64,000 nt of DNA from Madurella fahalii. Its lineage: Eukaryota > Ascomycota > Sordariomycetes > Sordariales. The stretch spans positions 2,976,001 through 3,040,000 of the forward strand of contig CM056877.1 in the NCBI GenBank assembly GCA_029876055.1, written 5' to 3'. The position numbers were made by a program, and so were the translations under genes. Under the pieces are notes generated by a model. It did no database searches. It was given only the letters and a program-made list of their open reading frames with translations, and was not told where the DNA came from. Positions 42,201-51,042 of this stretch are shown here, piece after piece (positions within the stretch are counted from its first letter, which is position 1; each line of letters begins with the position of its first letter).

Positions 42201-43698
42201 CCGATTCGATGTCGTGCTGCTGTGATCGGATGTCCTCTTCGGCGAATTTTGCTAGCTGCGTGACCAGGCTCGAAACCGGGACGCCCTTCTCGGCCCCGTG
42301 CATGGCGAGCATGCTGAGCATGCTGAGGATGGTGACGGCGGCAAGCCGGCTTGGTGGAGACTGGTACAGATACGGGCCGTACATGCAGCGGTCCAAGTCC
42401 TCTGTCGACTTTCTCGGCGCCGCCTCGGATGCGTCGATCCTTTCTCGTTCCTTAAACAACCGAGCTTCGAGGGCCTGATGCCAATCGTACAATTTGGAGC
42501 TGAGCGTTGGTGATGACATTTGCGGAGTGACGCCCATCTCCATGAGCGCCTCGTTCTCTTCCCGCCAGCGAGCAAGCGCGGCATCCACGCAATCCTTCTC
42601 CAACCGGGCCTGGATCTCGCGGCGCTGCGCGAGAGGGAGAGAGGCGATATTGCGCCCTTCTGGAAGCTCGCGGAACAGCGAGAGGGCAGATTTTAGCGTC
42701 GCGAGCCCCCTGCCCTTCTGGGGCGTACTGAGGACTTCGGGGGTCGCGTGCTTGACACGTGGAGTGGACCTAGTCTCGCCCCCAGCTCCATCTGAGCTTC
42801 CGGCAGCGGCAGCGGCAGCCCGGAGGGCATGAACGCGCATAGAAGCACCCTTTGGCATGCTGTAAGCAGGACAGACCCGGGCGATGGTAGCCAAGTCCTG
42901 GTCGGTCAGCACTTTCCCCACATACAAGTCTCGCATGGCGGCCTTCATAGGCAGCAGGCTCATGTAGCGCTCGATACGTCGCTTTAGGCGCGTGCCGTGT
43001 GACGTGAGCAGGCTCGCCTTGAGCATGTATGCGATGATGTTGGCGTTGATGGGTACCCGGCTGTTCCGAAGCTGGAGTTCGAACCACTTGTGGACGTCAT
43101 CGGCCTTGTCCACGCCCGGCTCGGCGGCGAGTTGGGCAACGCGCGCCTGTAGCCATCGGGCGTGCAGCTCCAACATCTCATGCGCAGCCAGGACGTCCAT
43201 GTTTGCGAAGCGCTTCAGGACCAGAGCCGCCCGATCTAGCCTGCCGACTTGCAGGCAAGCGTCGAATATGGATAACATCTCCTCCAAATCGCCGGGAATG
43301 CCGTGGACATTGATGCGACTTCTTTTAGGGCCCGCCGGGTGATCGCTGATCACTAAGGGCGAATTGGGATCGATTGGCTTCAGCATATGCAGTCCCGACG
43401 GGCTCGGCGGAGACTGCGGCTTCAGGCCAGGGGGGAGACTGTCGAATGGTATGTCATCGCCGCCGAATCGGTGCTCGCCGACGGCCGTGGCAAGATTGCG
43501 CTCGAAGCCGACAAGGGCATGGAAAGCTTTCCTCTTCCATAGCCGGGAATCTGGTGCCGTGGTGAGAGCCCGCCTGGACTGGGCGAGTGGCTGCTGCGGA
43601 TTGGCGACAGAGCATCTTGACGAAACTCGTAAAGGGCCAGCGGAGAGGAGACGGCGCATAGGGAGGGTATGTCGTGCGGCACCGGGGCGGACGAGCAT
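39295..43698 (-). CDS. RPO41: Mitochondrial DNA-directed RNA polymerase (T7-like)
   Basis: A 1467-residue single-exon protein that transcribes mitochondrial DNA (RPO41 in yeast, cyt-5 in Neurospora). The N-terminus is Arg/Ala/Ser-rich without acidic residues for ~50 residues, as in a matrix-targeting presequence. A helical N-terminal extension runs to about residue 700. Family motifs follow: TFYFPHNIDFRGRAYPIP, then HQDGTCNGLQHYAALGGD (~905, catalytic Asp A), KVVKQTVMTNVYGVTFVGA (~970, motif B Lys and Tyr) and AVHDSFWTHAADVD (~1168, catalytic Asp C), preceded by AFPPNFIHSLDASHM. The C-terminal region carries an acidic DEASA-repeat insert (~1326-1375) before the conserved end (RLKRLRKSNYFVHETQSKYR). 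It shares a divergent promoter with ATP25. Confidence 0.96.
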   Translation of the reverse strand: MLVRPGAARHTLPMRRLLSAGPLRVSSRCSVANPQQPLAQSRRALTTAPDSRLWKRKAFHALVGFERNLATAVGEHRFGGDDIPFDSLPPGLKPQSPPSPSGLHMLKPIDPNSPLVISDHPAGPKRSRINVHGIPGDLEEMLSIFDACLQVGRLDRAALVLKRFANMDVLAAHEMLELHARWLQARVAQLAAEPGVDKADDVHKWFELQLRNSRVPINANIIAYMLKASLLTSHGTRLKRRIERYMSLLPMKAAMRDLYVGKVLTDQDLATIARVCPAYSMPKGASMRVHALRAAAAAAGSSDGAGGETRSTPRVKHATPEVLSTPQKGRGLATLKSALSLFRELPEGRNIASLPLAQRREIQARLEKDCVDAALARWREENEALMEMGVTPQMSSPTLSSKLYDWHQALEARLFKERERIDASEAAPRKSTEDLDRCMYGPYLYQSPPSRLAAVTILSMLSMLAMHGAEKGVPVSSLVTQLAKFAEEDIRSQQHDIESAKKAKTRWQNARDLVKEWGNPMRNPPTVTLPDGSVSIVPDSDSDISRKDEAEARWPLQIRAKLGALLLSALIETARVTVIREHPVTKELVSQSQPAFQHALHLKRGRKIGMILPNLALVDLMKKEPRGEVLARHLPMVVEPEPWTKFDKGGFMEYPTPLVRLKNHERDQRIYAEAAIERGDMEQMCKGLDVLGKTAWRINRKVFDVMLETWNTGEPFANIPALDPKVPIPPEPDSTDDPMQRRRWLRALKVAENEKSKMHSIRCFMNFQLEVARAFRDQTFYFPHNIDFRGRAYPIPTYLNHMGADHMRGLLLFAKGKPLGETGLRWLKIHLANVYGFDKASLQEREQFATDNVENIFDSAESPLTGKRWWLQAEDPWQCLATCFELKAALQSPEPTAYVSHLPVHQDGTCNGLQHYAALGGDSWGAEQVNLIPGERPADVYSAVAQLVEEEAAKDAATGDEFATAVRGKITRKVVKQTVMTNVYGVTFVGAKKQVAKQLDALYPDLHKETGITTSLLAAYIASKIFVALSTMFRGAHEIQTWLGEIGGRVCRAMTPEQLEKFVETSAHPELAKKKIKGKLEDEVARQFRSTLVWTTPLRMPVVQPYRKVGTRTVNTCLQVLILASSDRDDPVNRRKQLQAFPPNFIHSLDASHMILSALECHEIGLTFAAVHDSFWTHAADVDAMNTVIRDSFIRIHSEDVIGRLKAEFEARYRGSIYLAKIDRDSEVGRKVTELRKRTRLTLKDELLQEKRRQELLRSMDPEEVREGKEMVTPASIFEELATPDMLENEVEPEDLVRLADDDGADDDMSGMSLTGAEDDLEFDELDGALDEASADEASADEASADEASAEEGSVEEASIEDASVEESSIDEAAAAEETSALDASGKPKKRNTVSDNLATALRNGYGHRLKRLRKSNYFVHETQSKYRVRRTQVHRMSMWLPLTFPDIPEKGDFDVRKLKESKYFFS
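39580..39720 (-). repeat. 15-bp coding minisatellite in RPO41
   Basis: Tandem 15-bp units encode DEASA on the minus strand. Three or four copies are near-identical, and flanking units have drifted to EEGSV, EEASI, EDASV and EESSI. The unit length keeps the frame. Confidence 0.8.
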
Positions 43699-44241
43699 CC
43701 TGAGAAAGTGAGAGGCTCGCGAGACGGTTTGCGTCGTCTCGGGAAAATAACGGACGAGCTCAACAGAAGCGTTGCGAAATCTGCTGAGTTTGCCGAGTAG
43801 GTGATCAAGTCATTAAACTAGATTATTAAGAGCGATAAAACAAAGACATAGAAAGAAGGCTGCTGTCAACCCAGCCGGCTCGACGAGGATGAAGGGACGT
43901 CGTCCGAATTTGGCTTGAGGGAGAGATAAGGAACAATCGCCAGGTAAAAAGACTGGAACGAAGCGAGCCCAGTAAAAAAAAAAAAAAAAAAATTGGCCTG
44001 CTTGGAGAAGACTCGGTTGGTGGGGAATCTGGATCCCTGAGAGAGTCGCGTCGCTCCACGAAAACTCGGTTTCCAACACGTTCATTGGATGACTGGCTCT
44101 CTCTGCCCCACACCGCATGGCCAGGCGAGCACGAGCACAGACGCATGGTCTGGCTTGGGGTTGAAGTTCAGAACGGAGCGAATCTTGCTGATTACCAAGC
44201 CTCTCTTCAGAGAAAGGCCCAGTCCCACGTCGCCGGCAACC
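43699..44241. promoter_or_regulatory. Shared divergent promoter of RPO41 and ATP25
   Basis: 543 bp separate the two start codons. An A18-19 tract (about 43974-43991) lies in the middle. The frame upstream of the ATP25 ATG is open for 51 codons but not conserved-looking. Confidence 0.5.
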
Positions 44242-45225
44242 ATGGGACCATCATCGGCCCTACGAGCTGTGCGCTACTCAGCTTGTAGTTTTCCGGTGCT
44301 GCGGCTTTCCATTGGCAGCATTGCTGGAGCTCCCATCCCCCTGGGGACCAGACGCTTTTCCCCGATCGCCACGGCCAGACACGCGACCTTTCAAGCCAGC
44401 CCACGTCTTCTACGAGGACCAGCCATCGAAGAGCGGATAGGGAAGGAAACAGGAAGCGATGCTCGACTAAACGATGCGTCATCGGACACCAGTGGGTCGG
44501 ACATGCCGTGGTATCTCCAGGTCGAGCCGCCACGACACCCGACTCTGCTGCACGAGCCGCCACCCCTTCCAGATATTCCGGATGGGTCGCCGAAGCTGAT
44601 GCAACCGCTCCTCGAGTTTGCGTCGGACGAGCTGGGCATGGACGACCTGACATTGCTCGATCTCCGGGCCATGGACCCGCCCCCGGCACTGGGCTCGAAT
44701 CTACTGATGATCTTTGGGACTGCGCGCAGCGAGCGGCATCTACATGTGTCGGCAGATCGCTTGGTGCGCTGGCTACGTGCACGCGGCATCACTGCCTCGG
44801 CCGACGGTCTAATAGGGCGGAACGAGCTGAAGCTTAAACTCCGCCGGATGGCCCGCAAGGCCAAGCTGCTGGGAAACTCCGGGGTTGCGCGGGGTGGTGA
44901 TGACGGTATCAGCACGGGGTGGATTTGCGTGAATCTTGGCTCGGTGGGCGGCTCGCACAAAGAGATAGCGATGGTGGATGAGGAGGGAAGGCCGACAGGC
45001 TTTGGGGTGCCTGACACGGGCACAACCATAGTCGTTCAGCTGTTGACCGAATCTAGGAGAAGTGAGCTGGACCTGGAGACGCTGTGGAGGAACAAGCTAC
45101 AAAGAAGTCTCAAAAAACAGGGTCTGTTAGGGGCCAACAATGTTTCCAGCCTCAGCGCGGCGACCGGGGACAGACCGGCGGTGCCCGAGGACCAGCACTC
45201 CCCAACACATCAGCCGGCCAGCTGA
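44242..45225 (+). CDS. ATP25: ATP25, mitochondrial RsfS-like half only
   Basis: A 327-residue single exon starting at an ATG in good context (GCAACCATGGGA). The N-terminus (LRAVRYSACSFPVLRLSIGS) looks like a mitochondrial presequence. The core ~130-285 is the ribosome-silencing-factor-like domain of Atp25: PWYLQVEPP, DDLTLLDLRAMDPPPALGSN, LLMIFGTARSERHLHVSADR, LVRWLRARGI, STGWICVNLGSVGG, and ELDLETLWRNKLQRSLKKQG at its end. Yeast Atp25 is 612 residues and is cut into this domain and a C-terminal M-domain that stabilises ATP9 mRNA (established). Here the frame ends ~40 residues after the first domain. Beyond the TGA it stays open 61 more codons to 45411 with no M-domain-like sequence. The product is therefore probably the silencing-factor half alone. 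Confidence 0.85.
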   Translation: MGPSSALRAVRYSACSFPVLRLSIGSIAGAPIPLGTRRFSPIATARHATFQASPRLLRGPAIEERIGKETGSDARLNDASSDTSGSDMPWYLQVEPPRHPTLLHEPPPLPDIPDGSPKLMQPLLEFASDELGMDDLTLLDLRAMDPPPALGSNLLMIFGTARSERHLHVSADRLVRWLRARGITASADGLIGRNELKLKLRRMARKAKLLGNSGVARGGDDGISTGWICVNLGSVGGSHKEIAMVDEEGRPTGFGVPDTGTTIVVQLLTESRRSELDLETLWRNKLQRSLKKQGLLGANNVSSLSAATGDRPAVPEDQHSPTHQPAS

Positions 45226-45928
45226 GCCAAGGACCCGGCTGTTAGCCGTACGAGCTCCAACGAAGCTAAAAGAGGCTATGGAAGTACGGCGCATGCTGCC
45301 GCGCTCCGGAGAGTCGAGATCATTCCCCTCGCACGCTCCTATCGATCATACGTTCACAGCCTACAGCCACCAGGCGCGATCGATCGGGGTTCTGCGACGT
45401 GCTCCTGCTAGAACAGCGCATGAACGGTCGACCATGCCGACCAAGGAGTCGCCTGACGAGGAACTCGGTGTTGCACATTTAAGTCGCTGATCTTGCGGCA
45501 GAGTTATTCGCATAAACCGTTACTCAGTTGGTGGCGGATTTGGTTAGAAATGAAGCATGGGTAGAGCCGTTGGAAGCGGAGATGGTGCTGCTTATCGAAC
45601 ACGAGGCAGCATACCTAGTGCTGATTGACGTTGAGAGGGGGAAGGGGGGTTGCTGGCGCGTAGATAAACTGTAAAAAATAGCTGTATATTACAAAATGCC
45701 GTCTGTTAAGGACGAGAAACGCAAACCTGGGTTCGATTTGCCTATGGTACAGGGGATTGAGTATTGGACAAGGGAATAATGAGGGAATTCCCTCGACGCG
45801 CTCAGAGGGACACATTGCGTCTTCAATCAACCAGAGGTTGGGTATTCTGAGGTGCTCAGTGTGGTACTGTCCCGGTTCTTAACAACAACAACTCCGCCAT
45901 AACCCTACCTTAGACTAGGCCCGTCGAA
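45226..45928. other. Convergent intergenic region after ATP25
   Basis: 3' flanks of ATP25 and the exopolyphosphatase gene. The first ~185 bp are open in the ATP25 frame (including NEAKRGYGSTAHAAALRR) and could be decayed coding sequence. The rest is non-coding. Confidence 0.4.
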
Positions 45929-47231
45929 TCACAGCCTCGACGACTCCCTCATGACCTCCCTCAGCATCGGCGCCACCTGTTTCCGGCTATGCCCAACATT
46001 CCGCTGCTTCCAGCACGCCCTCCACCCACCACTGTCGTCCCCATCAAGCTCTCCCCCTTCCCACGTCTCCAACCCCAACGTTCCCTCATATTTCTTCATG
46101 AACTGCTTTGCGACTTCGATGCTCTGCTCATTCAACCCCCAAACAAGCAGCTCCCTGGTAAACACCCCTCCCGGTTTCGAAACCGTCATAACAGCCGCGA
46201 TATCCAGCTTCTGTTCCTCCGCCCAGGAACGCAGCGCGCCCAGAAACTCCCCTTTCTCACCCACCTCCCGAAGGAGGTATCCAAAGCCCTGCACCACCGT
46301 CGACACACCCAGCGCGAGCGAACCGTCGCTCCACCGCTTGTAATCCTTGCGCAGGATGTCCCGGTACGACAGCCCCAGGACGCGGTCCTTAAGCCGCGTC
46401 AGCTGGTCGTAGTACGCCGCACGGTCATACGACGATGCTCCGCCCTGGCTCGCCTGCGCCATCTGGGATGCGAGCTTGGACTCGGCCAGCTCGACGGCGC
46501 GCACGTCCCGCTCGGTGGTCTTGTCCCGGGAGGTCAGGTTGGTCGTGTCGATCAGGATCGGGGCGAGCGCCACGCGCGCGAGGCCGGCGTCGTATTCGCC
46601 AGAGGCAGAGGCAGAGCCAGCAGCCCCGCCCTCGGCGGTCAGCCGGTCCCACGCGTCCCGGCACTCGTCCAGGACCAGGCTCATGCAGCTGCCGCACTTG
46701 GCGAACACGCGGGGCTGGCCCGGCGGGAGCGTCTGCGGCACGACGCCCTCGTCCTCGTGGTGGTCGACGCAGCCTACGATGAGGTCCGGGTCGGAAAAGG
46801 ACTTGGCGAGCGCGCCTGTCAGGGCGTTGTGGTCCACCAGGAGCCAGCGCGTGTCCTGCGGCTTGAGGCCCTCCTTGGGTAGGTCGGTCAGGGTGATGAG
46901 GTCGTCCGGTTTGAGGCCGGCTGGGGAGAGAGCGGCGTTGAGCTCTGGGCGCAGGGCGAGATCGTCCCGGGGGAGGTTGGAAAGGGGGATGTGGAGGGTG
47001 TTAGGCGGTGTGTGGGTGCGGAAGTAGGCGTAGATGAGGGCTGAACAGAGGGAGTCGAGATCTGGGCTTTGTTTAGTGATCGAACGGGCGTGGGGGGCCC
47101 CATCGAGCCAACTTGCCTGCAGACTCGTTACCAACAACAAATGTCAGGGGACTGGGCCGCTGCGGTGGAGAGGCCAACAACGCCTTCTTCGCTGCTGCCA
47201 GGAAGGCTTTCAATGATACACGAGTAGCCAT
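45929..47231 (-). CDS. PPX1: Cytosolic-type exopolyphosphatase, DHH family
   Basis: Exons 47231-47117 and 47061-45929, joined in phase 1, give 415 residues. The enzyme removes terminal phosphates from polyphosphate (family knowledge). Family consensus at the junction, GNESADLDSLCSALIYAYF, is obtained only if the 55-nt intron is read as GC-AG (GCAAGT...CCCAG, branch CACTAAAC). DHH-family metal ligands are visible as ESADLDS (~36-42), LLVDHNALTG and VDHHEDEG. The DHHA2 domain follows, with LILIDTTNLTS-like APILIDTTNLTSRDKTT, YDQLTRLKDRVLGLSYRDIL, LRKDYKRWSDGSLALGVSTV, AVMTVSKPGG and FTRELLVWG. The N-terminus is basic (MATRVSLKAFLAAAKKALL), so mitochondrial targeting is possible. Divergent from the amidotransferase gene. 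Confidence 0.9.
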
Positions 47232-47867
47232 GGCCGGTACTTGGTCTTGAAGTGCTGCAACGGCGCTTGTAACTCAAGAATCAACCCGCCCAACTAAGAG
47301 AGGTTCCGGTCTGGGCGGTGCGCTGTTTTTAAAGGTCAAGTACTGTTATCACTACCGAGTCTTGCTCGTATATTGGCGGGCAGGGGAGGGTACAAGCAGC
47401 GGGATTTGGACCGTTGTCGAGGCTGTTGTGCAACACTCAATGCCGGCCTTAGAAGTGATTTTGGTCGTTGCAGGATGCTGCAAGAGCGGCAAAGAATGAA
47501 CCCGATTCTGGGTCCTGCAAAGCAGCGTCACTTCAACCCCCCACAACAGGGAAATGCGATGGCATCTGCAAACCATTTCAGGGTCTCCCGCAAAGCAACG
47601 GTTCTTGGCGCTGCTGCGGGCCGGTGCCGATTCCTTGGCGGCCTTGCACTGCCGAACCAGGGGGAGCGCCCTATCGGATCCGCCCTCGGCTTCCCCGGCT
47701 GCTCAGGGGGTGTCACCCATCTGAGGTCTCGTGTCACAATCATCCCAAATCCCGTGGCAAGCCCTACACCGTTTACCTCCAACTGTCGAAGGAGGAACAC
47801 AACCGCACCGTCGTACAAAGCAAGCCACTGGTTTACGCTCATCATCCCACCCAATTGGACGCCGAAA
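47232..47867. promoter_or_regulatory. Divergent promoter region between PPX1 and the amidotransferase
   Basis: 636 bp between two start codons. The plus-strand frame is open through most of it but has no similarity to the downstream enzyme, so I treat it as promoter and leader. Confidence 0.4.
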
Positions 47868-48669
47868 ATGGCCCCTCTCCGCCTGGCTATCCTTGAAGCC
47901 GACACCCCGGTTCCCGGCGCCGACGCCCGCTACAAAGGCTACTTTGGCGTCTTCAAGCATCTGTTTGAGCGGGCCGTCTCCCCTGCACCTCTCGAAGCCA
48001 CGGTCATCCTTACCGGCCACGATGTGGTCCACAACCCGTCCACAGCTTACCCTTCCTTGGATAGCGTCGATGCTATCCTCATCACCGGCTCCAAATACAA
48101 CGCCTTTGATGATGACGAGTGGATCCTCACGCTAGTCGAGTACGTGCGCAAGGCCCTGATTCACGACCGAGTCCGGGTTGTCGGAGTCTGTTTCGGGCAT
48201 CAGATCGTCTCGCGCACACTGGGCGCGCTCGTGGCGCGAAGCAACGCCGGCTGGGAGGTGAGTGTAACGGAAACGAGGTTGACGGAGAAAGGGAAGGAGT
48301 TGTTCGGGGGAAGGGAGACGTTGGTAAGTTATCACACTCGACCTTATTGGATGCAGTGACCTGAAAGGATGTAATTAGCAAATCCAGCAGATGCACCGCG
48401 ACCAGGTGTTTAGCGTGCCTGCTGGTGCCGAACTGTTGGCCTCGACCGACAAGTGCATGAATCATGGGTTCGTCATACCCGGGCGGGTCATCACGGTGCA
48501 AGGCCACCCAGAGTTTACGGAGGACATCATGCGCGAGATTCTCGAACTAAGACACGAGACGGGCCTACTCACGGACGAGGTGTTCCAAAGCGGCATGGAG
48601 CGGAACGGGGACCATCACGACGGAGTATTGATGGCTCAGGTGTTTCTCAAGTTTTTACAAGATCAATAA
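47868..48669 (+). CDS. Class I glutamine amidotransferase-like protein
   Basis: Exons 47868-48323 and 48388-48669 (64-nt intron GTAAGT...ATCCAG, phase 0) encode 245 residues, the usual size for stand-alone GATase1 proteins. The triad is complete: the nucleophile Cys in VVGVCFGHQIVSRTLG (C108), and His and Glu in VQGHPEFTED (about 192 and 194). DAILITGSKYNAFDDDEWI is the oxyanion strand and glycine loop. MHRDQVFSVPAGAELLAST, split by the intron, matches the HxDxV region of GMP-synthase-like amidotransferases and plant gamma-glutamyl peptidases. No synthase domain is attached, so it either hydrolyses gamma-glutamyl bonds itself or works with a partner. Cytosolic by absence of a signal. Confidence 0.88.
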
Positions 48670-49094
48670 TACTATGTACGCTACGATAAGGCTAGGCGGG
48701 GGGATTGTTGAACCCGGAAAGGACCCTGAATCGACTCCACGCCAAGAAGTCGATCATCGTGGTGATCACCCCGCGCTCCGTCGGGACTATCGACTGCAAA
48801 AGATCGTCGACTGTGAGTCTCACGCTCTCTATTACCAAAACAGGAAACTGTGCACCCTCGACGTGCACCATGCTCAACGCCAAGTGGCCGCTATTCCCAG
48901 ACTCGAGGATCCTACTCTCCAAAAACGCCGAGAGACTGCCGTAGCCTCTTGCCCCATGTATGAAACCACCAAACCAACCCGCCCCTGAAAATGCACGCTA
49001 AACTAAAGGGTATAGCCTCACCTGGTATGCCAAAACAGAGAAAAGATTAAAAAAACAAGGGAAAAAAAAATGCATGCATGCAACAACCGACCAA
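48670..49094. other. Convergent intergenic region
   Basis: 425 bp between convergent genes, holding two 3' ends. No gene or repeat recognised. Confidence 0.4.
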
Positions 49095-51042
49095 TCAAAC
49101 CATCTCCTGCCTACCCTCGCCGTGCGCTCGCTCGCGGGTAGTGCCCTGGTCGTCGTCGTCGTCATCATCATCCGAACCGCCGTCCCCGTCCATTTCCCAC
49201 CACTCCCTGACGGCCTTGGGCCTGCCGACGCTGCCCTCCCTGGCGGCGCGCTCCACCAGGATCTCCTCCTCCCGCCTCTCCCTCGCCAGCCGCCCGTCCA
49301 CGAGCATCTCCTCCCTCGTCCGGCCCGCGATGCCGCCGCCGCGGCTCCGCACGATGCTCCACAGCGAGCCCAGGAACCCCCTGCCCTCGGCCGCGTGCCG
49401 CCACGGCTTCTCGCGGAGCATGAAGAGCGCGCAGTCCACGGCGCCCTGCACGCACAGCGAGATGATGCCCACCACCAGCAGCCAGCGGGGATCCTCCTCG
49501 CCGCCGCCGCCGCCAGCGGCCCTGTCCGGATTGTTGTTGTTGTCGTCGTAGCCCAGGATGTGCGACACGAACGGGAACAGCCACACGACCATGTAGGCCA
49601 GCGGGTAGACGAAGAGCGAGCGCAGCTGCCGGCGGACGCGGTCGCGCTGCTGCGAGACGACGCCCGCCGTGGGCGAGGAGCAGTCGTCGGCGACCGGGGA
49701 GAGCGGGGCGGGCGGGGACGGCGGCGCCGCGTGGTGAGGCTCCGCTATCGATGAGGACGATGAGGCCGTGCGGGTGCGGATCTTGTGCAGCCGCGAGAGG
49801 AGAGGTGTGAGGGAGTGGATGCGTTTTTTGTGTCCGGCGCTGTCGTTGGGGCCTGCCGAGTGGCTTGGGCGCTTGGTCGACGAGGCTAGAGGCGGATGGT
49901 GAATAGAATCCCGGCTAGCTCGGGCGGGTGGGCAGTGGGTGATCGGAGCTGCACGGGGTTGGGGACTATGCGCCGGCGGCGGCGAGGAGATGGAAGGAAG
50001 ATCAGGAGTGAGAGGGTCGCCCGTCTCGTCCGCTTCGGGGGTGCTGCGTCCTAGCGACTGAGCTTGCGTGAAGCCTGTCCAGTTCCATTGGATTTCCGCC
50101 TGTGCACTGCCATTCCCCGTTTGGATGGTGCTAATCGATGATGCAGGTCTCCGCCGGTCTTTGGAGGCGGACACCGTGTCCACCACTGAAGTGCGCCGTG
50201 AGCTTGGTGTAGATGGGATCAATCCATGGTAGCAGATCCGGGGAGTTGCAGGCACGCTGCCGCTTGCGCTTGGCCATCGACACTGCTGCACGGCTTCGGA
50301 GCTCCGCCTCCCGTAATCGCCTATCCTTTTCCAAATATACAGGTAGATGAATGCGTAGATGAGAACGATGCTGATGCAGATAAAGTATCGAGGGATCCAG
50401 CTGAGCATCAGCCGAGTCCAGGTTCTGTCGGTCCGGAGATAGCAGTACTGGCCGACATTCTCGTACCCGTAGCCGCGGATGAATGCGAGGCTAGCCGTGG
50501 TAGCTGGAAACAGATAAAACACCAGGTAGGCAACCCGCCGATAAGGGTACAATCCTGATCGCGGACGGAAGATGTACATGACCGAGTGTAACGCGATCAA
50601 CAAAATGGCGACATCTGCGGACTCGATGCCGATTGCGAGGGTAAAACCACTGAGTTGGCAAAACGTCGAGTCTGATTCAACGTTGCCCCGGACGAGGCTC
50701 ACGATCGGAAAGATGACGTAGGCCGTAGACTTGAGGATGTCACTTTGGATCAACAGCAAGATCAACCTGATCAAGTCTTAGCAAAAAAAAAAAAAAAAAA
50801 AACACATTAATTCACTGGTGAGAACAGGGTACTTGCTCGTGCCGGAAACTTCGCCTCATCCTCACGAACCAGTAGAGTGTGGGCAGGGTCGACACCACAC
50901 TGATCGAGGCGAATACGAGAGAGAGAATCGTCAAAAGACGGATGGTGTTTTGTGAGCTTTCATCAGCAGCCGCATTCTCGGGTGTCATCGACGGCATCGG
51001 TTCCGAGACGGCGGTTCCGTCGAGCAGTCGAAGGGTAGTCAT
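49095..51042 (-). CDS. Git3/GPR-4-type G-protein-coupled receptor
   Basis: Exons 51042-50837 and 50766-49095 give 625 residues. The only junction that keeps the frame and the family sequence FRHELILLLIQSD uses a GC-AG intron (GCAAGT...GATCAG, 70 nt, phase 2, with a T20-like run). Five membrane helices are visible in the first ~240 residues (IRLLTILSLVFASISVVSTL, AYVIFPIVSLV, GIESADVAILLIALHSVMYI, RVAYLVFYLFPATTASLAFI, WIPRYFICISIVLIYAFIYL). A ~230-residue Ser/Pro-rich third cytosolic loop follows, then the Git3_C part with RVRRQLRSLFVYPLAYMVVW and the signature DCALFMLREKPWRH. In fungi this class senses carbon or amino acids through G-alpha and cAMP. The tail is acidic with an Asp run. Which GPR paralogue it is remains open. 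Confidence 0.88.

Noticed and set aside
45140..45490. 116-codon plus-strand frame overlapping the end of ATP25
   Set aside because: Out of frame with ATP25, Arg/Pro/Ser-rich, no resemblance to the ATP25 C-terminal domain.
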